The notes beneath the pieces were generated by a model. That model saw nothing but the letters and a program-made list of their open reading frames with translations. It had not been told where the DNA came from and searched no databases. Shown here piece by piece: positions 22,751-34,579 of a DNA stretch of 64,000 nucleotides; the stretch's first letter is position 1; each line of letters starts with the position of its first letter. The translations under genes and the position numbers were made by a program. Origin of the DNA: Datura wrightii (Eukaryota > Streptophyta > Magnoliopsida > Solanales > Solanaceae); the NCBI GenBank assembly GCA_035772735.1, contig JASDFA010000027.1:29556001-29620000 (forward strand). The letters are read 5' to 3'.

Positions 22751-24175
22751 TGTTCGGTCTGTTTGTTATATGGGTGTATAACTACACGCAAGTGCACGTG
22801 GTCGAACAAGTAGTAAAGTGGCTCAAGTAAGTCAAGTATCGATCCCACAGGGACTGGGATGAGGTAACAAATTACTTAAGTGCTACTATATTGATTCTAA
22901 AAATGAAGACAACAGTGCAACGAAGAGTTTGATATATTTTGATTTCTAATTTTATCCTAAGTCTACAAAGATTATATAAATTGAGTCTGAACTATGAATG
23001 TGAGCATGCTGAGGTTAAACGAACATGTAAGGAAATAAATTATCGATATAATTTGGTTAACTTTTCCTCCGGTTGCTAGTCAAGAACTATTGCCAATGGA
23101 TTAAAACTCTTGTATTTAACCCAACTTAAGAATCGTGAACCGTCCACCTACATTTCTGTGATTAAACGAAATTCATGTTCTAGCCATATAAAACCGGTTC
23201 CTTAATTGACTAATACGACCTTCAGGTATATTTCTATCCTGAAGGTAAATCAATTCTCAATTTTCCCAAACCAAGAAAAGATCATATCCTATTGATTCAC
23301 AACTTTTCAATTTCTTGCTCTCTCGAGTGAAACCGGGCTTTTTAAATATACATTAACGTAGGCCACACATTAATGCAGTAAGAACAAGAATCAATAGAAC
23401 AACCATGGAAGAAAAGATGAAAAACCAACTCAATCAACAATCACATTTCAATACAATTGTTCTTAACCTTAGCAAGAAGAGGAATTAGCCACTCATTTGT
23501 GGATTAAACATCGTTAAATGAGTGTTAAACATACAAGCAATTGAATTGAAGAAGAAGGAGATAGAGAAAAACCCCGATAATTTCGTCCCCTCAACTGCCT
23601 GTAACCCATGTTCTTGCTCCACCAAGTCAGAATAATTAAAAATGAACCTAAGTGTTCTATTTATACTAGTGGAAATTTTTCCTGGAATAACAAGCAACGT
23701 GTCACGGAGTGCATCACGGAGCATTGCCTCCGTGAAATGCCACTGACGCGGACCCTCACTGGAAACTGGGTGTCCAGGTAATAAGGCCCAACGTGGCACG
23801 ACGTGCAATGCGGAGCTAGGCCACCGTGCCAAGGACCCAACGCGCACCCTCACTGGAAATTGCCAAAAATTCCCTAGCCAGGAAGAAGGCCTCCGCGATG
23901 GCAGCGTGACACGGCTCCATCGCGGAGCCTCTTTATTTTGTGCCTTCCAATGCCTTGTCCTTTGCTAACATCCGAGTCCAACCCCGATCTCTCCCAACAC
24001 GCATTTTAGCTTCCCAAAATTATATTTTACCTGCAAAACAATGCTAATCATGTTGGTTAGTATAAATTCACATTTTATTAACAATCACATTAGAATGTGT
24101 CAACATTGCTAGATAAACAAGGCTAAAAATGACATATTTAAGTATCACTTGGGCATATAAATTTGCCCAAGATCA
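22751..24175 (-). repeat. Athila 3' LTR (left copy)
   Basis: 1425 bp. A minus-strand frame at 23485-23853 is conserved in the other LTR at 31813-32181, but it spans the GC word cluster and LTR identity alone explains its conservation. Confidence 0.92.
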
Positions 24176-24190
24176 CTTACCCCACACTTA
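24176..24190 (-). other. Athila polypurine tract
   Basis: Minus-strand TAAGTGTGGGGTAAG directly precedes the LTR (TGATCTTGGGC). The same TAAGTGTGGGGT word recurs at 25900-25911 and 27280-27292. Confidence 0.7.
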
Positions 24191-25899
24191 ATCCTTGTTC
24201 GTCCTCGAACAACAATCTTACACCTCATGCAATTTACACCCCAACCTCGCTACTTTGGTTCGATAATTCAGGCTATGGTCATATCTATTATTCAATACAG
24301 CAAATCATCAAGAAAACACGCATGGTCCTATCAATGCAATGACCTTCAATACATCAAGACCTCCTAGACTTAAGAATCGACTTTCGATATCGGCAAACTC
24401 ATGCAAATCAGCTGATCAAGACATCTGACACAAAAATTAATCTCTCATCAAGCATGTGCCCTCACAACACAAGAGAATTTTCCCCTTTTTGATCGTACAA
24501 ACTCAAACGATTACATGCAGGGGCATATAGACACAATTTCACTCTCTCTCCCAAAAGAATTCACATGCATCATGTCACGAACCATAAGCTTGGCTTTAGT
24601 GTATTACTCCACTAATATAAAGAAGTGTGATGTAAGATCACGTAGGACTTTAACGGGTTGTAATGTAAGCTACGGAACTAGTAAATATTGGGCTAGCCAG
24701 TAATAGCCACTAGCATCCTTAAGCGCCTTTTCAATACATCCCATCAAACTCATGGGCATTGTTTCTTTCTTCATCCTCCCATTCTTGAAGTTTTTCTTTA
24801 GTTTGGCCCATCTTATTAAGCACACTTGACACCACAACAAAGATTATTCATACACCTTCATTATAGTTTATTTATAACAAGTGCACCTTCAACCTTTTCT
24901 TTCCCTTTATCACTCTGCTTTTCTTTTCTTTTCACCATTCTCACTCTTTGACACTTTGGGAAAATTATTTTCTCTTCTTAAGCGCTTAAGAGTTTTGGAT
25001 CAAATTTACGGCTAATGAAAAGAAGGGATTAAGCTCGGTTTACACTTTTTGACAAAAGAAAAAAATAATAGGCTAAAGGCTCAACGGGCTGACTAGGGTG
25101 TACAATCAAGGTGGGTATGATAATGAAAAAGAGAAACTTTCGGTTAAAACAAAGAAATGCCTACACCCTTTCCTACAATACACCTCCTTCATTTCATTTT
25201 GTACACACACCAGGCAAGTTCTAGACACTTCACAATAGCACGGAATAACAAAACCTCACTTCACACTTATTGCACATGCTCAATTCAAGACGTATTCACA
25301 GACTCTTCAATCAGCTAATTACAAGAATTCAAAATTAAGCCTCAATCACACTGAATCAACTCTATGGCCTAGGTATCTCAACATATTTACAAAGTTGCAT
25401 GCTTTCATACGAATCACCTTTGCATTTCAAATATCATGTACAATCCGCAACCAGAATTCCGCAACCTAAAGTAACTACAGGTTTTAGGATGCAACCCACA
25501 AAAGAAAAACAACTAAAAAAAAAAAAAAAAAAAGATCTACTCCTAACGACTATACTTTCCTTAAGACGGTCATCATCCATCCATCATAGGGAACGGTCAC
25601 TAACTAAGACTTCGGTTCAATGGGACCCTTCTCTGTAAAAGAACCAAAAACAAACACCGAGAAACCCAAGAATTGAAGAAAAAAAGAAAAATTTTAAAAA
25701 TATCGATCATTTCGATAAACAAAAATATGTACAAAATCAGCTAGCAACATTCAGCAACACACAATAGTTTTACATTTCACATATAATTACAATACAGAAC
25801 AACAACTTCAACAAATCACAGGGTCACAATTTTTTTTTTCACAGGCACAACAACAGAACAAAACATACACAACAACATAACCAGCACCTAACTACTCCC
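24191..25899. other. Athila 3' non-coding interior
   Basis: About 1.7 kb between the accessory ORF and the 3' LTR, AT-rich with an A-run of about 20 at 25515. I see no coding frame. Confidence 0.6.
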
Positions 25900-25935
25900 A
25901 CCCCACACTTATATCGAACACTGTCCCCAGTGTTC
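25900..25935 (-). other. Hairpin plus PPT-like motif after the accessory ORF
   Basis: GAACACTG (25916-25923) and CAGTGTTC (25928-25935) form a perfect 8-bp stem with loop TCCC (GGGA on the minus strand). Immediately 3' on the minus strand is TAAGTGTGGGGT (25911-25900). It lies about 45 bp after the ORF stop. Confidence 0.65.
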
Positions 25936-25980
25936 ACAGAGATTAAAATAGCACAAAAATTGGGTGGTGGAACTCCCTGA

Positions 25981-27200
25981 TCAATCAAAATACTCCACTT
26001 CTTCATCAGGTGCTGCTGCTTCATCTCCCATGTCTGAATCACCCCCATCGTCATCATCGGACTCCACATCGGAGTCCTCCCGACGTGTCTCCTCATCTGT
26101 GGCGACATCATCATTCGTGGGCTCCACAAAAGCTGGCCCCACTCGGCATAGAGCCCTGGCATTTTCGCCAAAAGGGTAGTCTAGCTCGAGCTGCCATAAC
26201 TCCTCCTCTGTTGCCGGCCTCCCGCCTATCCTCAGTTGGAGCATCTGCATCCCGTACATGCGAGCCATGTACTGATCATCTCGAGCATGTCGCTCGGCAA
26301 GTGTAAGAACAGGCCCGTGGGTGGTGTCGGGTGCCTTAGTTTTAGTGACATCTAAGGTCCGCCGCTCCATCTGCGGGATGTAGTCAAGGGCCTCTTCCTC
26401 AACATCTAGGCCCCTCAGGAATGTGGTGAGTAGTCCACCAAATCCGTATCTGTGCCCCTGAAGCAACCGGGCTCTCTTCATGGCTGAGATAATCATCGCC
26501 CCCACGTTAATCTCCAGCCCTTTTATCAGGGCGTACACCAAGCATACACGATCCCGGGTTACATCCGTCATATGTACCCCGGGATTAGGCAGGAACACAC
26601 GATCTTAAGCCATATCCTGGCTTCCCTGTTGATCTGTGAGTAGGGCAAAGTCTGATGGTAGCCCCTCTCCTTGTGTCTGCTCCACCTAGCCGTCGATCGG
26701 GTTCCACACAAAGTGCATCTGATGTCCACATATGGTGGAGTGATGTTCAGCTGTCGAAGCACGTGGGCGTCTGTGTCCCGCGCCCCTAGGATAGCATTGA
26801 GGTGATGGGGCTCAAAGGTGACTATTTGCCCTCTTATTTTGATGGTGTGACTTCTGAGAGTCGGGTTCCAATTGGCATAGAATTCCCGAATCAAGTGCAG
26901 GTTGCATTCCTTGGGCTCTTCAAAGATGAAGTTGAGCCCAGCTTCCTCGATCCTGTGGACGATCCTAGGGAACTCCTGTGCCAACGGTTCCCGTGCTATG
27001 TGTTCCTCGGGGAAGTACTTGCTCTCCTTGTGCTTTGCATACCACTTCTTCCCCTCTTCTGTCACCCACCTGGTTCCGTATTAGCGGCGTTGGCCGCGTG
27101 GAACCGCTGGTGCTGCTGGGACCGCTGTGCCCAATCTGATTCTTTTTCTGCCGGCGCTAGATGTTGATGCGCCTTTTCCCTTGTCCTGCCTGCTTGCCAT
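25981..27200 (-). pseudogene. Athila accessory ORF, 'putative plant transposon protein' type
   Basis: A frame opening at ATG 27200 (MASRQDKGKG...) with a basic, Ser/Thr-rich start. It is interrupted by TAA at codon 40 (27081-27083) and by a one-base frameshift near 26580. The body contains WYAKHKESKYFPEE, an FEPHHLNAILG block, REARIWLKIV and VTRDRVCLVYALIKG. These are features of the plant-only family often annotated as 'putative plant transposon protein' (Pfam Transposase_32, by memory). The C-terminus is strongly acidic (DVESDDDDGGDSDMGDE). It sits 3' of where pol would be, the position of env-like ORFs in Athila. Only two lesions in about 400 codons, fewer per length than the other coding remnants here. 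Its function is unknown. Confidence 0.75.
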
Positions 27201-28549
27201 TTTTCCTGTCAACCCAAATAGACAAGATCAATGTTAAGCCACTAAAATTTGCTTCGACTAAGGTTGGGTTAAGCTAGGCTACCCCACACTTAGTTCTTAG
27301 CTAAAACTACAACATTACGGCTAGATCATACTTATTTACACAAACAAACAACCAAATATAACAAACATGCTTAGTGCATTCGAATAATTCGACGGTATAT
27401 ATTCTATGTACTACTCAGACTTCGTATAGCTAGCCACAATCATTACCATCAACAACATTTTATCTCATAGCACTTAGCAAGGAGAAATAAAACAAAAGAA
27501 AAAAAGAAAAAAATTAACTACGTGATCCTATACAATTCAACCAATTCTTGCAATTTTCGATATTACCCTAACCCGAGAATTCATCGGTTTTTGAGCATAG
27601 TAAGAGTTAACACAATCTACTCATCTCACTCAACATGTGCAACCCAACATGAATTTCACTAATTCAACTAAATTTTTCCATTTCAAATTCAAAGGCAAGC
27701 CCTAGCTATGATTTTATCACAAATTCGATTAAACTATGTCATTATCGAGTTCAAGAAATCACAATGATACTCCGAACATCAATCAACAATAATTCAATAG
27801 AATTTAAGCTCAATTTCCACTTAGGGCAAGTTTAGCTCATATCACTAGTTCAATATTGAAAAATTTCGACAAGAATTGAAATAGAGTTGAAGAACATACC
27901 TTAAATTCGAAGAATTGATGAAAACTCGATGAAATTATTGTCCTAAGTCCGTGTCACGTCGAGGGGGGATGGGTTTTTGGGAGGTTGGTCGCGGAGTGTG
28001 TGAGAAATGAGGGAAAAATAGGGGTAATCGGGGTTAAAAAGGGGGAAAATCGCGCGGGTCACCCGGCGACCCGGTGTGACCCGTCGCGATATAAACATCA
28101 ACGTGTCACGGAGGGTAACGCGGAGCATGCCCTCTGTGACACGGAGCTATCGCGAGGGCATTCTGGAATTTTTTAAAATTCCAGATTTACACCTCAACGT
28201 GTCACGGAGGGTAACGCGGAGGTCCTCCTCCGTGACAAGGAGCTATCGCCCTAGCTCACTGTTTTGCCACTTTTTATTGGTTTTCATACCTCGAATTTTC
28301 CTTTGCGATTCCTTGCACATTTATCCTCCGTTCAACCTGAAATTCATCTTACGACAAGAAATTGGTTAGAATTATAGGTTTCACTCAAAATAAAACTAAC
28401 AATAAAAATATAAAACTAAAAATTTTGTTGATAATCAAGGAGAAAAAAAGAAAAAAAGAAAAATCTATTCACAATTTACAAAGAAAAATTTCACGGGTTG
28501 CCTCCCGTGCAGCGCCTGGTTTACCTTCGCGGCTCGACGTCATTCAGCT
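27201..28549 (-). other. Athila pol gap and upstream region of accessory ORF
   Basis: Between protease and accessory ORF, where about 2.5 kb of RT, RNase H and integrase should lie, there are only 1.35 kb and no such motif. It contains a PPT-like word at 27280-27292 and a GC word cluster at 28040-28255. Confidence 0.6.
28040..28255 (-). repeat. Internal CTCCGTGACACG word cluster
   Basis: Minus-strand phrases CCCTCCGTGACACGTTG occur twice (about 28096-28112 and 28198-28214), with CTCCGCGTTACC and a near-palindrome CTCTGTGACACGGAG at 28131. The same words make up the cluster in the LTRs (23695-23935 and 32025-32255). Confidence 0.75.
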
Positions 28550-29246
28550 CAGTTGTCCTCTAGGGTGATGGACGTTTTCTCTCGACCACCGTTCTCCCCC
28601 CAGTAGTGATTACATCTCTGCCCCGGTGGTTTTCCCAATAACTCTCGTGAATTCTTTATCTGCGCATCATCAACTCGATCAATCACATTGATCACCGAGA
28701 GTTCCTCGTACACAGTCGGGAGCTTGGTGGCCTTGTATACATCGAACACTTTCACCTTGTCGTGTGCTCGCATGTTTAGCTACCCTGTAGCTACATCAAT
28801 CAGTGCCTTCCCGGTCGCCAAGAAAGGACGTCCCAAAATAAATGGGACTTCAGCGTCTGGCTCAAAATCCAGCACGACGAAATCTACCGGGAAGATCAGG
28901 GAGCCAACTTGCACCAGAACGTCTCCACAATGTCATCAGGTTTAGCTAAGGACCGATCCGCTAACTGCAAGATCACTGTTGTGGGTCTAGGACTCCCTAG
29001 ACCCAGCTTTTTGAATACCGATGACAACATCAAATTAATGCTCGCTCCCAAATCACATAATCCACGAGCTCGGATACTCTGCCCAATAGTAATTTGTATA
29101 GTAAAGCTCGCAGGATCTTTGAGCTTTGTGGGCAGTCGGTTTTGTATTCGGGAAGTGCACTCCTCCGTGAGAGCCACCGTAGCATACTCAGTCAACCGAC
29201 TTTTGTTTGCCACGATGTCCTTTATGTTCTTTGCATATTTCGGCAC
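28550..29246 (-). pseudogene. pol: Athila aspartic protease
   Basis: Minus-strand frame with the retropepsin active-site block CDLGASINLM (D-L-G where family members have D-S/T/L-G), then KKLGLGSPRPTTVILQLADRS, as in Athila proteases. A one-base loss near 28925 shifts the frame; the sequence continues in the next frame with a GSLIFPVDFVVLD-type stretch and ILGRPFLATGKALIDVATG, another conserved block. A TAG then follows (28780-28782). The last readable part is KVFDVYKATKLP...YEELSVI. It follows gag by about 45 bp. It cannot give an intact enzyme. Confidence 0.8.
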
Positions 29247-29290
29247 TCCCTACAAAACATCAACAAGAGGTAAGTTAATATGTACCTATT

Positions 29291-30947
29291 TCAGCACCTC
29301 CATGTCTTGAAACACGCCTCCTCCTTGTGTTTCTTTAATCTTTGAGGGAACGGGGGTGGTGGTCTTTCTGATTCAGCTTCCTTTTTCTTCCCCCTCTCAT
29401 CACTTTGCTCCCTCTCAACTTCTGCTGCTCCCGATTCTTGAGGTGGTCTTTCTGGTTCCACCTCTTTAAGCTGCAAACCACTCCTTGTGGTGACCGCATT
29501 CACCTGTTTGGGGTTGGGATCTGTGTCACTCGGAAGTCCTCCTCTAGGTCTGGTGTTTTGGGCTCTAGCAAATTGCCCAAATTGATATTCAAGTGCCTTA
29601 GTAGCTAACTGGTTGTTTTTCACCTCGGCTACCAATTTTACATAGTCAGCCTGCAATTGAGCTTGGTTAACTATCATCGTCTTGAACATCTCCTCAATGC
29701 TGGGTGATGGTGGTGGAGGAGGTGCATTGTTGTTTCTATATTGTGCCTGATAGTTCTGCTTCCCTCCTTGATTCCTTTGCGCCCCCTGACTTGAACTTTG
29801 CCCCTGATGGTTGTTGCTACCCCAAGAGAAATTTGGGTGATTCCTCCAGTTGGAATTGTAGCTGTTGCCATACTGTTGGTGGTTGTTCCTCTGTACATTT
29901 CCCACAAAGTTCACCGAGTCAGGATTTTCTCCACAACACTCAGCTGAGTGCTCACTGCTCCCGCACACTTCACACCAAATCTGCTGCACTGCATTCACTG
30001 GGGCTTGAGTCTGGTTCATTGTCATGTTACTGAAGTGGGTGTTGAGTTGATTCTGTAAGGCAGCTATCTGTGCAGCAATAGCTGTAAAACCATCCACTTC
30101 TAGAACTCCTGCTGCTTTCCTTGTCCCTCCTCTTGATGAATCAGCATTCCACTCCGGATTGCCCTGTGAAATACGGTTCAACAAAGTATACAGATCCTCA
30201 TAAGTTTTCTCCAACGCTTGTCCCCCAGCTGCTGAGTCTAGCAATATTTTTATATGGGGTTCCAAACCCTCTATAAAAGTGTGCACCAGCACATCATTGG
30301 ATTGATGATGATGAGGACAATCCCGCAACATGGACTTGAATCTCTCCCAAGCCTGATATAGATTCTCTCCCTCTCTCTGTTTGAAACTTAGAATTTGACT
30401 TCTAAGTCTTGCTGTTTTACCGGAGGGAAAAAATCATATCAAGAATTTCCTTGCAAGATCATCCCACGTAGAAATAGAATTGGGTGGCTCAGCTTTCAAC
30501 CACCTCTTGGCTTCTCCCAATAGTGAAAATGGGAACAATGTAAGCCTGACATAATCTGATGACACTCCAGCGGGGATGTAAGTGTCACTTATCTCCAAAA
30601 AATTTTGGAGATGCTGTTGTGGATCCTCATGAGGGAGACTTGTAAACTACCCGCTGGTGTGCAGCAGTTGCACCATGTTTTGCTTGAGCTCGAACCTCCC
30701 TCCTGGCTCAGGATTGCGAATGCTAGATGTGACATTATTAGCATGTGGGATTTCCACCTCGCGAACCGGCCGAGCTGCTACTTCCTCGGGCACTAACATT
30801 GCCCGTACTACTGGTGGATTCTGTTGTTGCTCCATGAGTGTTTGTTTGAGAAACTGCAGCTTTCTTTCTAGAGCTTCTCTCCGCTGATGATGAAATAATC
30901 TTTCTGGCTCTAAATACGAGTCCACCAGCTCCTTGTCTCTTGCAAGT
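29291..30947 (-). pseudogene. gag: Athila gag
   Basis: One minus-strand frame, open for about 550 codons except for TAG at 30647-30649 and TGA at 30434-30436; no frameshift. The first part (DSYLEPERLFHH...) leads to the retrotransposon gag domain with FFPSGKTARLRSQI, LYQAWERFKSMLRDCPHH and FIEGLEPHIKILLDSAAGG, which are Athila-type blocks. A zinc knuckle follows as CEVCGSSEHSAECC (C-x2-C-x4-H-x4-C), then a Gln/Asn-rich tail and a Pro-rich end. The protein would coat the RNA in the virus-like particle. No ATG is visible at the natural start, because a TGA lies upstream of the frame. Confidence 0.85.
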
Positions 30948-31055
30948 GTTCAACAGAGATTAAATCTGCAAAATACAGGCTAAGACCAAGTTGTCAACAC
31001 TAAGAAAATAAAAATATAGTAAATTAACACTTAAGAAAAATTCACCAATTGCCAG

Positions 31056-31073
31056 TCCCCGGCAACGGCGCCA
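31056..31073 (-). other. Athila primer-binding site, tRNA-Asp
   Basis: Minus-strand TGGCGCCGTTGCCGGGGA, all 18 bases matching the complement of the plant tRNA-Asp 3' end including CCA, six bases from the LTR. Confidence 0.92.
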
Positions 31074-31079
31074 AAAACT

Positions 31080-32502
31080 TGTTCGGTCTATTTGTTATAT
31101 GGGTGTATAACTACACGCAAGTGCACGTGGTCGAACAAGTAGTAAAGTGGCTCAAGTAAGCCAAGTATCGATCCCACAGGGACTGGGATGAGGTAACAAA
31201 TTACTTAAGTGCTACTATATTGATTCTAAAAATGAAGACAACAGTGCAACGAAGAGTTTGATATATTTTGATTTCTAATTTTATCCTAAGTCTACAAAGA
31301 TTATATAAATTGAGTCTGAACTATGAATGTGAGCATGCTGAGGTTAAACGAACATGTAAGGAAATAAATTATCGATATAATTTGGTTAACTTTTCCTCCG
31401 GTTGCTAGTTAAGAACTATTGCCAATGGATTAAAACTCTCGTATTTAACCCAACTTAAGAATCGTGAACCGTCCACCTACATTTCTATGATTAAACGAAA
31501 TTCATGTTCTAGCCATATAAAACGATTCCTTAATTGACTAATACGACCTTCAGGTATATTTCTATCCTGAATGTAAATCAATTCTCAATTTTCCCAAACC
31601 AAGAAAAGATCATATCCTATTGATTCACAACTTTCCAATTTCTTGCTCTCTCGAGTGAAACCGGGCTTTTTAAATATACATTAACGTAGGCCACACATTA
31701 ATGCAGTAAGAACAAGAATCAATAGAACAACCATGGAAGAAAAGATGAAAAACCAACTCAATCAACAATCACATTTCAATACAATTGTTCTTAACCTCAG
31801 CAAGAAGAGGAATTAGCCACTCATTTGTGGATTAAACATCGTTAAATGAGTGTTAAACATACAAGCAATTGAATTGAAGAAGAAGGAGATAGAGAAAAAC
31901 CCTGATAATTTCGTCCCCTCAACTGCCTGTAACCCACGTTCTTGCTCCACCAAGTCAGAATAATTAAAAATGAACCTAAGTGTTCTATTTATACTAGTGG
32001 GAATTTTTCCCGGAATAACAAGCAACGTGTCACGGAGTGCATCGCGGAGCACTACCTCCGTGACACGCCACTGACGCGGACCCTCACTGGAAACTGGGTG
32101 TACAGGTAATAAGGCCCAACGTGGCACGATGTGCAACGCGGAGCTAGGCCACCGTGCCACGGACCCAACGCGCACCCTCACTGGAAATTGCCAAAAATTC
32201 CCTAGCCAGGCAGAAGGCCTCCGCGATGGCAGCGTGATACGGCTCCATCGCGGAGCCTCTTTATTTTGTGCCTTCCATTGCCTTGTCCTTTGCTAACATC
32301 CGAGTCCAACCCCGATCTCTCCCAACACGCATTTTAGCTTCCCAAAATTATATTTTACCTGCAAAACAATGCTAATCATGTTGGTTAGTATAAATTCACA
32401 TTTTATTAACAATCACATGAGAATATATCAACATTGCTAGATAAACAAGGCTAAAATGACATATTTAAGTATCACTTGGGCATATAAATTTTCCCAAGAT
32501 CA
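31080..32502 (-). repeat. Athila 5' LTR (right copy)
   Basis: 1423 bp, about 98% identical by eye to 22751-24175; most differences are C/T or G/A. Confidence 0.92.
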
Positions 32503-32864
32503 ATCAACATACGGTTCAAAAGATGGACTGTAAATGAAATTTATGAACATATGCTGGTTTCGTAGATTGAACTTCAGAGAAAAGAAAAAAATGTAGTTTG
32601 ACAGAAGGTCCAATCTACGGACCGCAGAATGATTCTACAGGTCATATCTGGTATCGCAGATGGAAGTTTAGAGAGATGGAAATTTCAAGTCTGAAAGACG
32701 TTTCGATCTAAGGACCACATATTTAATTTACATACCGTAAGTGGCACCTTTCTGGGGAGAAGAGAATTCTGGGTTGAATTATGTTTCAACTTAAGTATCG
32801 TACATTGATTTTATGGTATCATAACTGGTACCAATCCCTCCATAAGTAGTCCGATGCAGCCCAT

Positions 32865-32958
32865 TATAAATATGCTAAATTCAATTTTCTACCACTTTTT
32901 CACCTCTCATCAACCCTAGTTCGGTACTCCTCTCTTCTCCAAGTACTCCTACGTCAAG
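32865..32958 (+). promoter_or_regulatory. Family B 5' LTR TATA box and splice-donor candidate
   Basis: TATAAATA (32865-32872), a pyrimidine-rich segment (cctctcttctcc), then ACGTCAAG|GTAAGC with the exon end at 32958. A possible second donor TTAAG|GTATGT lies near 33133. The same pair is conserved in the 3' LTR at 39911-40001. Confidence 0.5.
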
Positions 32959-34386
32959 GTAAGCATATTCCAAGCTTTTTCATGTAATTTTAATAGAGAT
33001 TACAATAGCATATGAAAAGATTATCTCCTATCATTTTAGGGTTTCAAGAAAACTTCATCCAAAGCAAGTAAATAAACGTTATGTGTTCTTTGTCAAGAAT
33101 CAATTGTTCTCCAATTTCTTGATTGCAATTAAGGTATGTACGCCTCACGTGTGGGAATACTTTGTATCATTTCCTACATTATGTTTATGAAAATTTATGT
33201 AAAAGCCTTCTTCTTGAATTGTTAGGGTTAAGATCAAAAACGTTATATTATGATGAATTATTTTTAAAACTCCCTGAGTTCTTACACATGTTTTTATGAT
33301 CATTCTTGATTTTCTCATGCGTTCCATGAATCCCCTTTGAAAAATGTCAAACTATATGAACTATGATTTTCCGTTAAAAGAGAAGTTTAATGATTTTTAT
33401 GAAGTACGAATATGATACTATGACTATGAATTTTAAAGGTCATTTAACAATAATGAACTATGATTATGATACGATGATAACATATGATTTATGAGCTTGA
33501 TTTCTGAATGATGATTTTGAGTAAATCACACTACATAATAAAAAGGGAGTAGTATTAATAACTGAGAAGTCTTTATGTTTGAAACTATGTAGGTCAACAT
33601 AGGTTAAGGATCATTTCTGTTGGCTCTGGCAACTCCTTATGCGCTTCTGGTACAGGCTGTTATGGACCTTTGTTAGCAAACTATGTTATGTATGTATCAT
33701 ACCCTAACAAGGTATGAAATGACTTAGCTGATCGGATAGACATAGGAATTCATGTTTACATGGTGGTTTTACGTCGATTAAAGTAAGAACCTCCCATAAT
33801 GAACTAATGAATGATAATTTTAAAAAGGTCAACCTATTGATTTGGATTCTTAATTCCTTCATACTATGTCTTTGCTTTCTGGTTGTCCTTTCTATTAGCA
33901 GTTATGCTTATATTTCATTCATCCATTTTACATACAATAAGATCCTATATACTCACGTCTCTTTTGCTGGGGGTGCTGCATTGTCTTATAATGCAGACTC
34001 AGGTACTCATACCAACGATCGAGCTGCATGATAAGATTCTTATATACAACTATTGGTTAGCCCAATTTGTTTGGTCTTAGTCCTATGTTCAATATTGCTA
34101 ATTTTTTATTTAGAGGTATGCCGGGTGTCTTTTCCTGGTAAATAGTTTATTCCATCATGATTAGAGACTTCATAGATTTATGTTGATGAGTCTAGTATGT
34201 TCATGATGTAAACTTCTTTTCTATGTACTAAGTACTCCTGTTTTTGAAAGCTTTAAGTTATTGTTGTTTCACTTATGAATTATGTTAGAAGTAAGCTTAG
34301 TGATATATGCCATGTTATGTTTCGCTTGGACCAGCAATGGCATCAAATGGACCATGCCTAGGCCTAAGGTTAAAGCATGACAAACT

Positions 34387-34396
34387 TGGTATTAGA
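34387..34396 (+). other. Family B primer-binding site
   Basis: TGGTATTAGA, one change from the initiator tRNA-Met complement TGGTATCAGA, four bases after the LTR end. The change is C->T. Confidence 0.8.
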
Positions 34397-34579
34397 CCAC
34401 TAGGTTTGAGTATCTTAGGGAGTCTATAAAGCCGTGTCTAGTAGAGTCTAACTTATGAGTATGAAGCGCGCCACATTTATAATTTAGAAGCTACAGAACA
34501 TATAAGAATGCTACTCTTTTTTTCTACTCTAGTTCATGTTATAGAGTCGATCCTTTGTGAACATTCTAACTTTCGCGTT

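Larger units (their letters stand above)
22751..32502 (-). mobile_element. Athila-lineage Ty3/gypsy element, pol deleted
   Basis: LTRs 22751-24175 and 31080-32502 (TGTTCGGTCT...AAGATCA), bracketed by ATCAA (22746-22750, 32503-32507). On the minus strand the primer site TGGCGCCGTTGCCGGGGA is complementary to tRNA-Asp, the Athila hallmark. Order on the minus strand: 5' LTR, gag, protease, a gap where RT/RNase H/integrase should be, an accessory ORF, then the 3' LTR. The two LTRs differ at roughly 30 sites by eye over 1.42 kb (about 2%), so this is a comparatively recent insertion. It interrupts family B's 5' LTR. Confidence 0.92.
22387..34382 (+). repeat. Family B 5' LTR, interrupted
   Basis: The two halves 22387-22750 and 32508-34382 together (about 2.24 kb) align with 39183-41403. 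The halves join exactly at the ATCAA duplication of the Athila insertion. The LTR ends GCATGACA followed by the primer site. Confidence 0.88.

Noticed and set aside
31056..31073. tRNA-like sequences at 31056, 13758, 34387 and 48490 considered as tRNA genes.
   Set aside because: Only the 3' acceptor complement (10-18 bases) is present, each next to an LTR, so they are primer-binding sites.
23485..32181. A 122-codon minus-strand frame conserved in both Athila LTRs (23485-23853 and 31813-32181) as a possible LTR-encoded protein.
   Set aside because: LTR copies are about 98% identical anyway, the frame runs through the GC word cluster, which lacks stops by composition, and no domain is visible.
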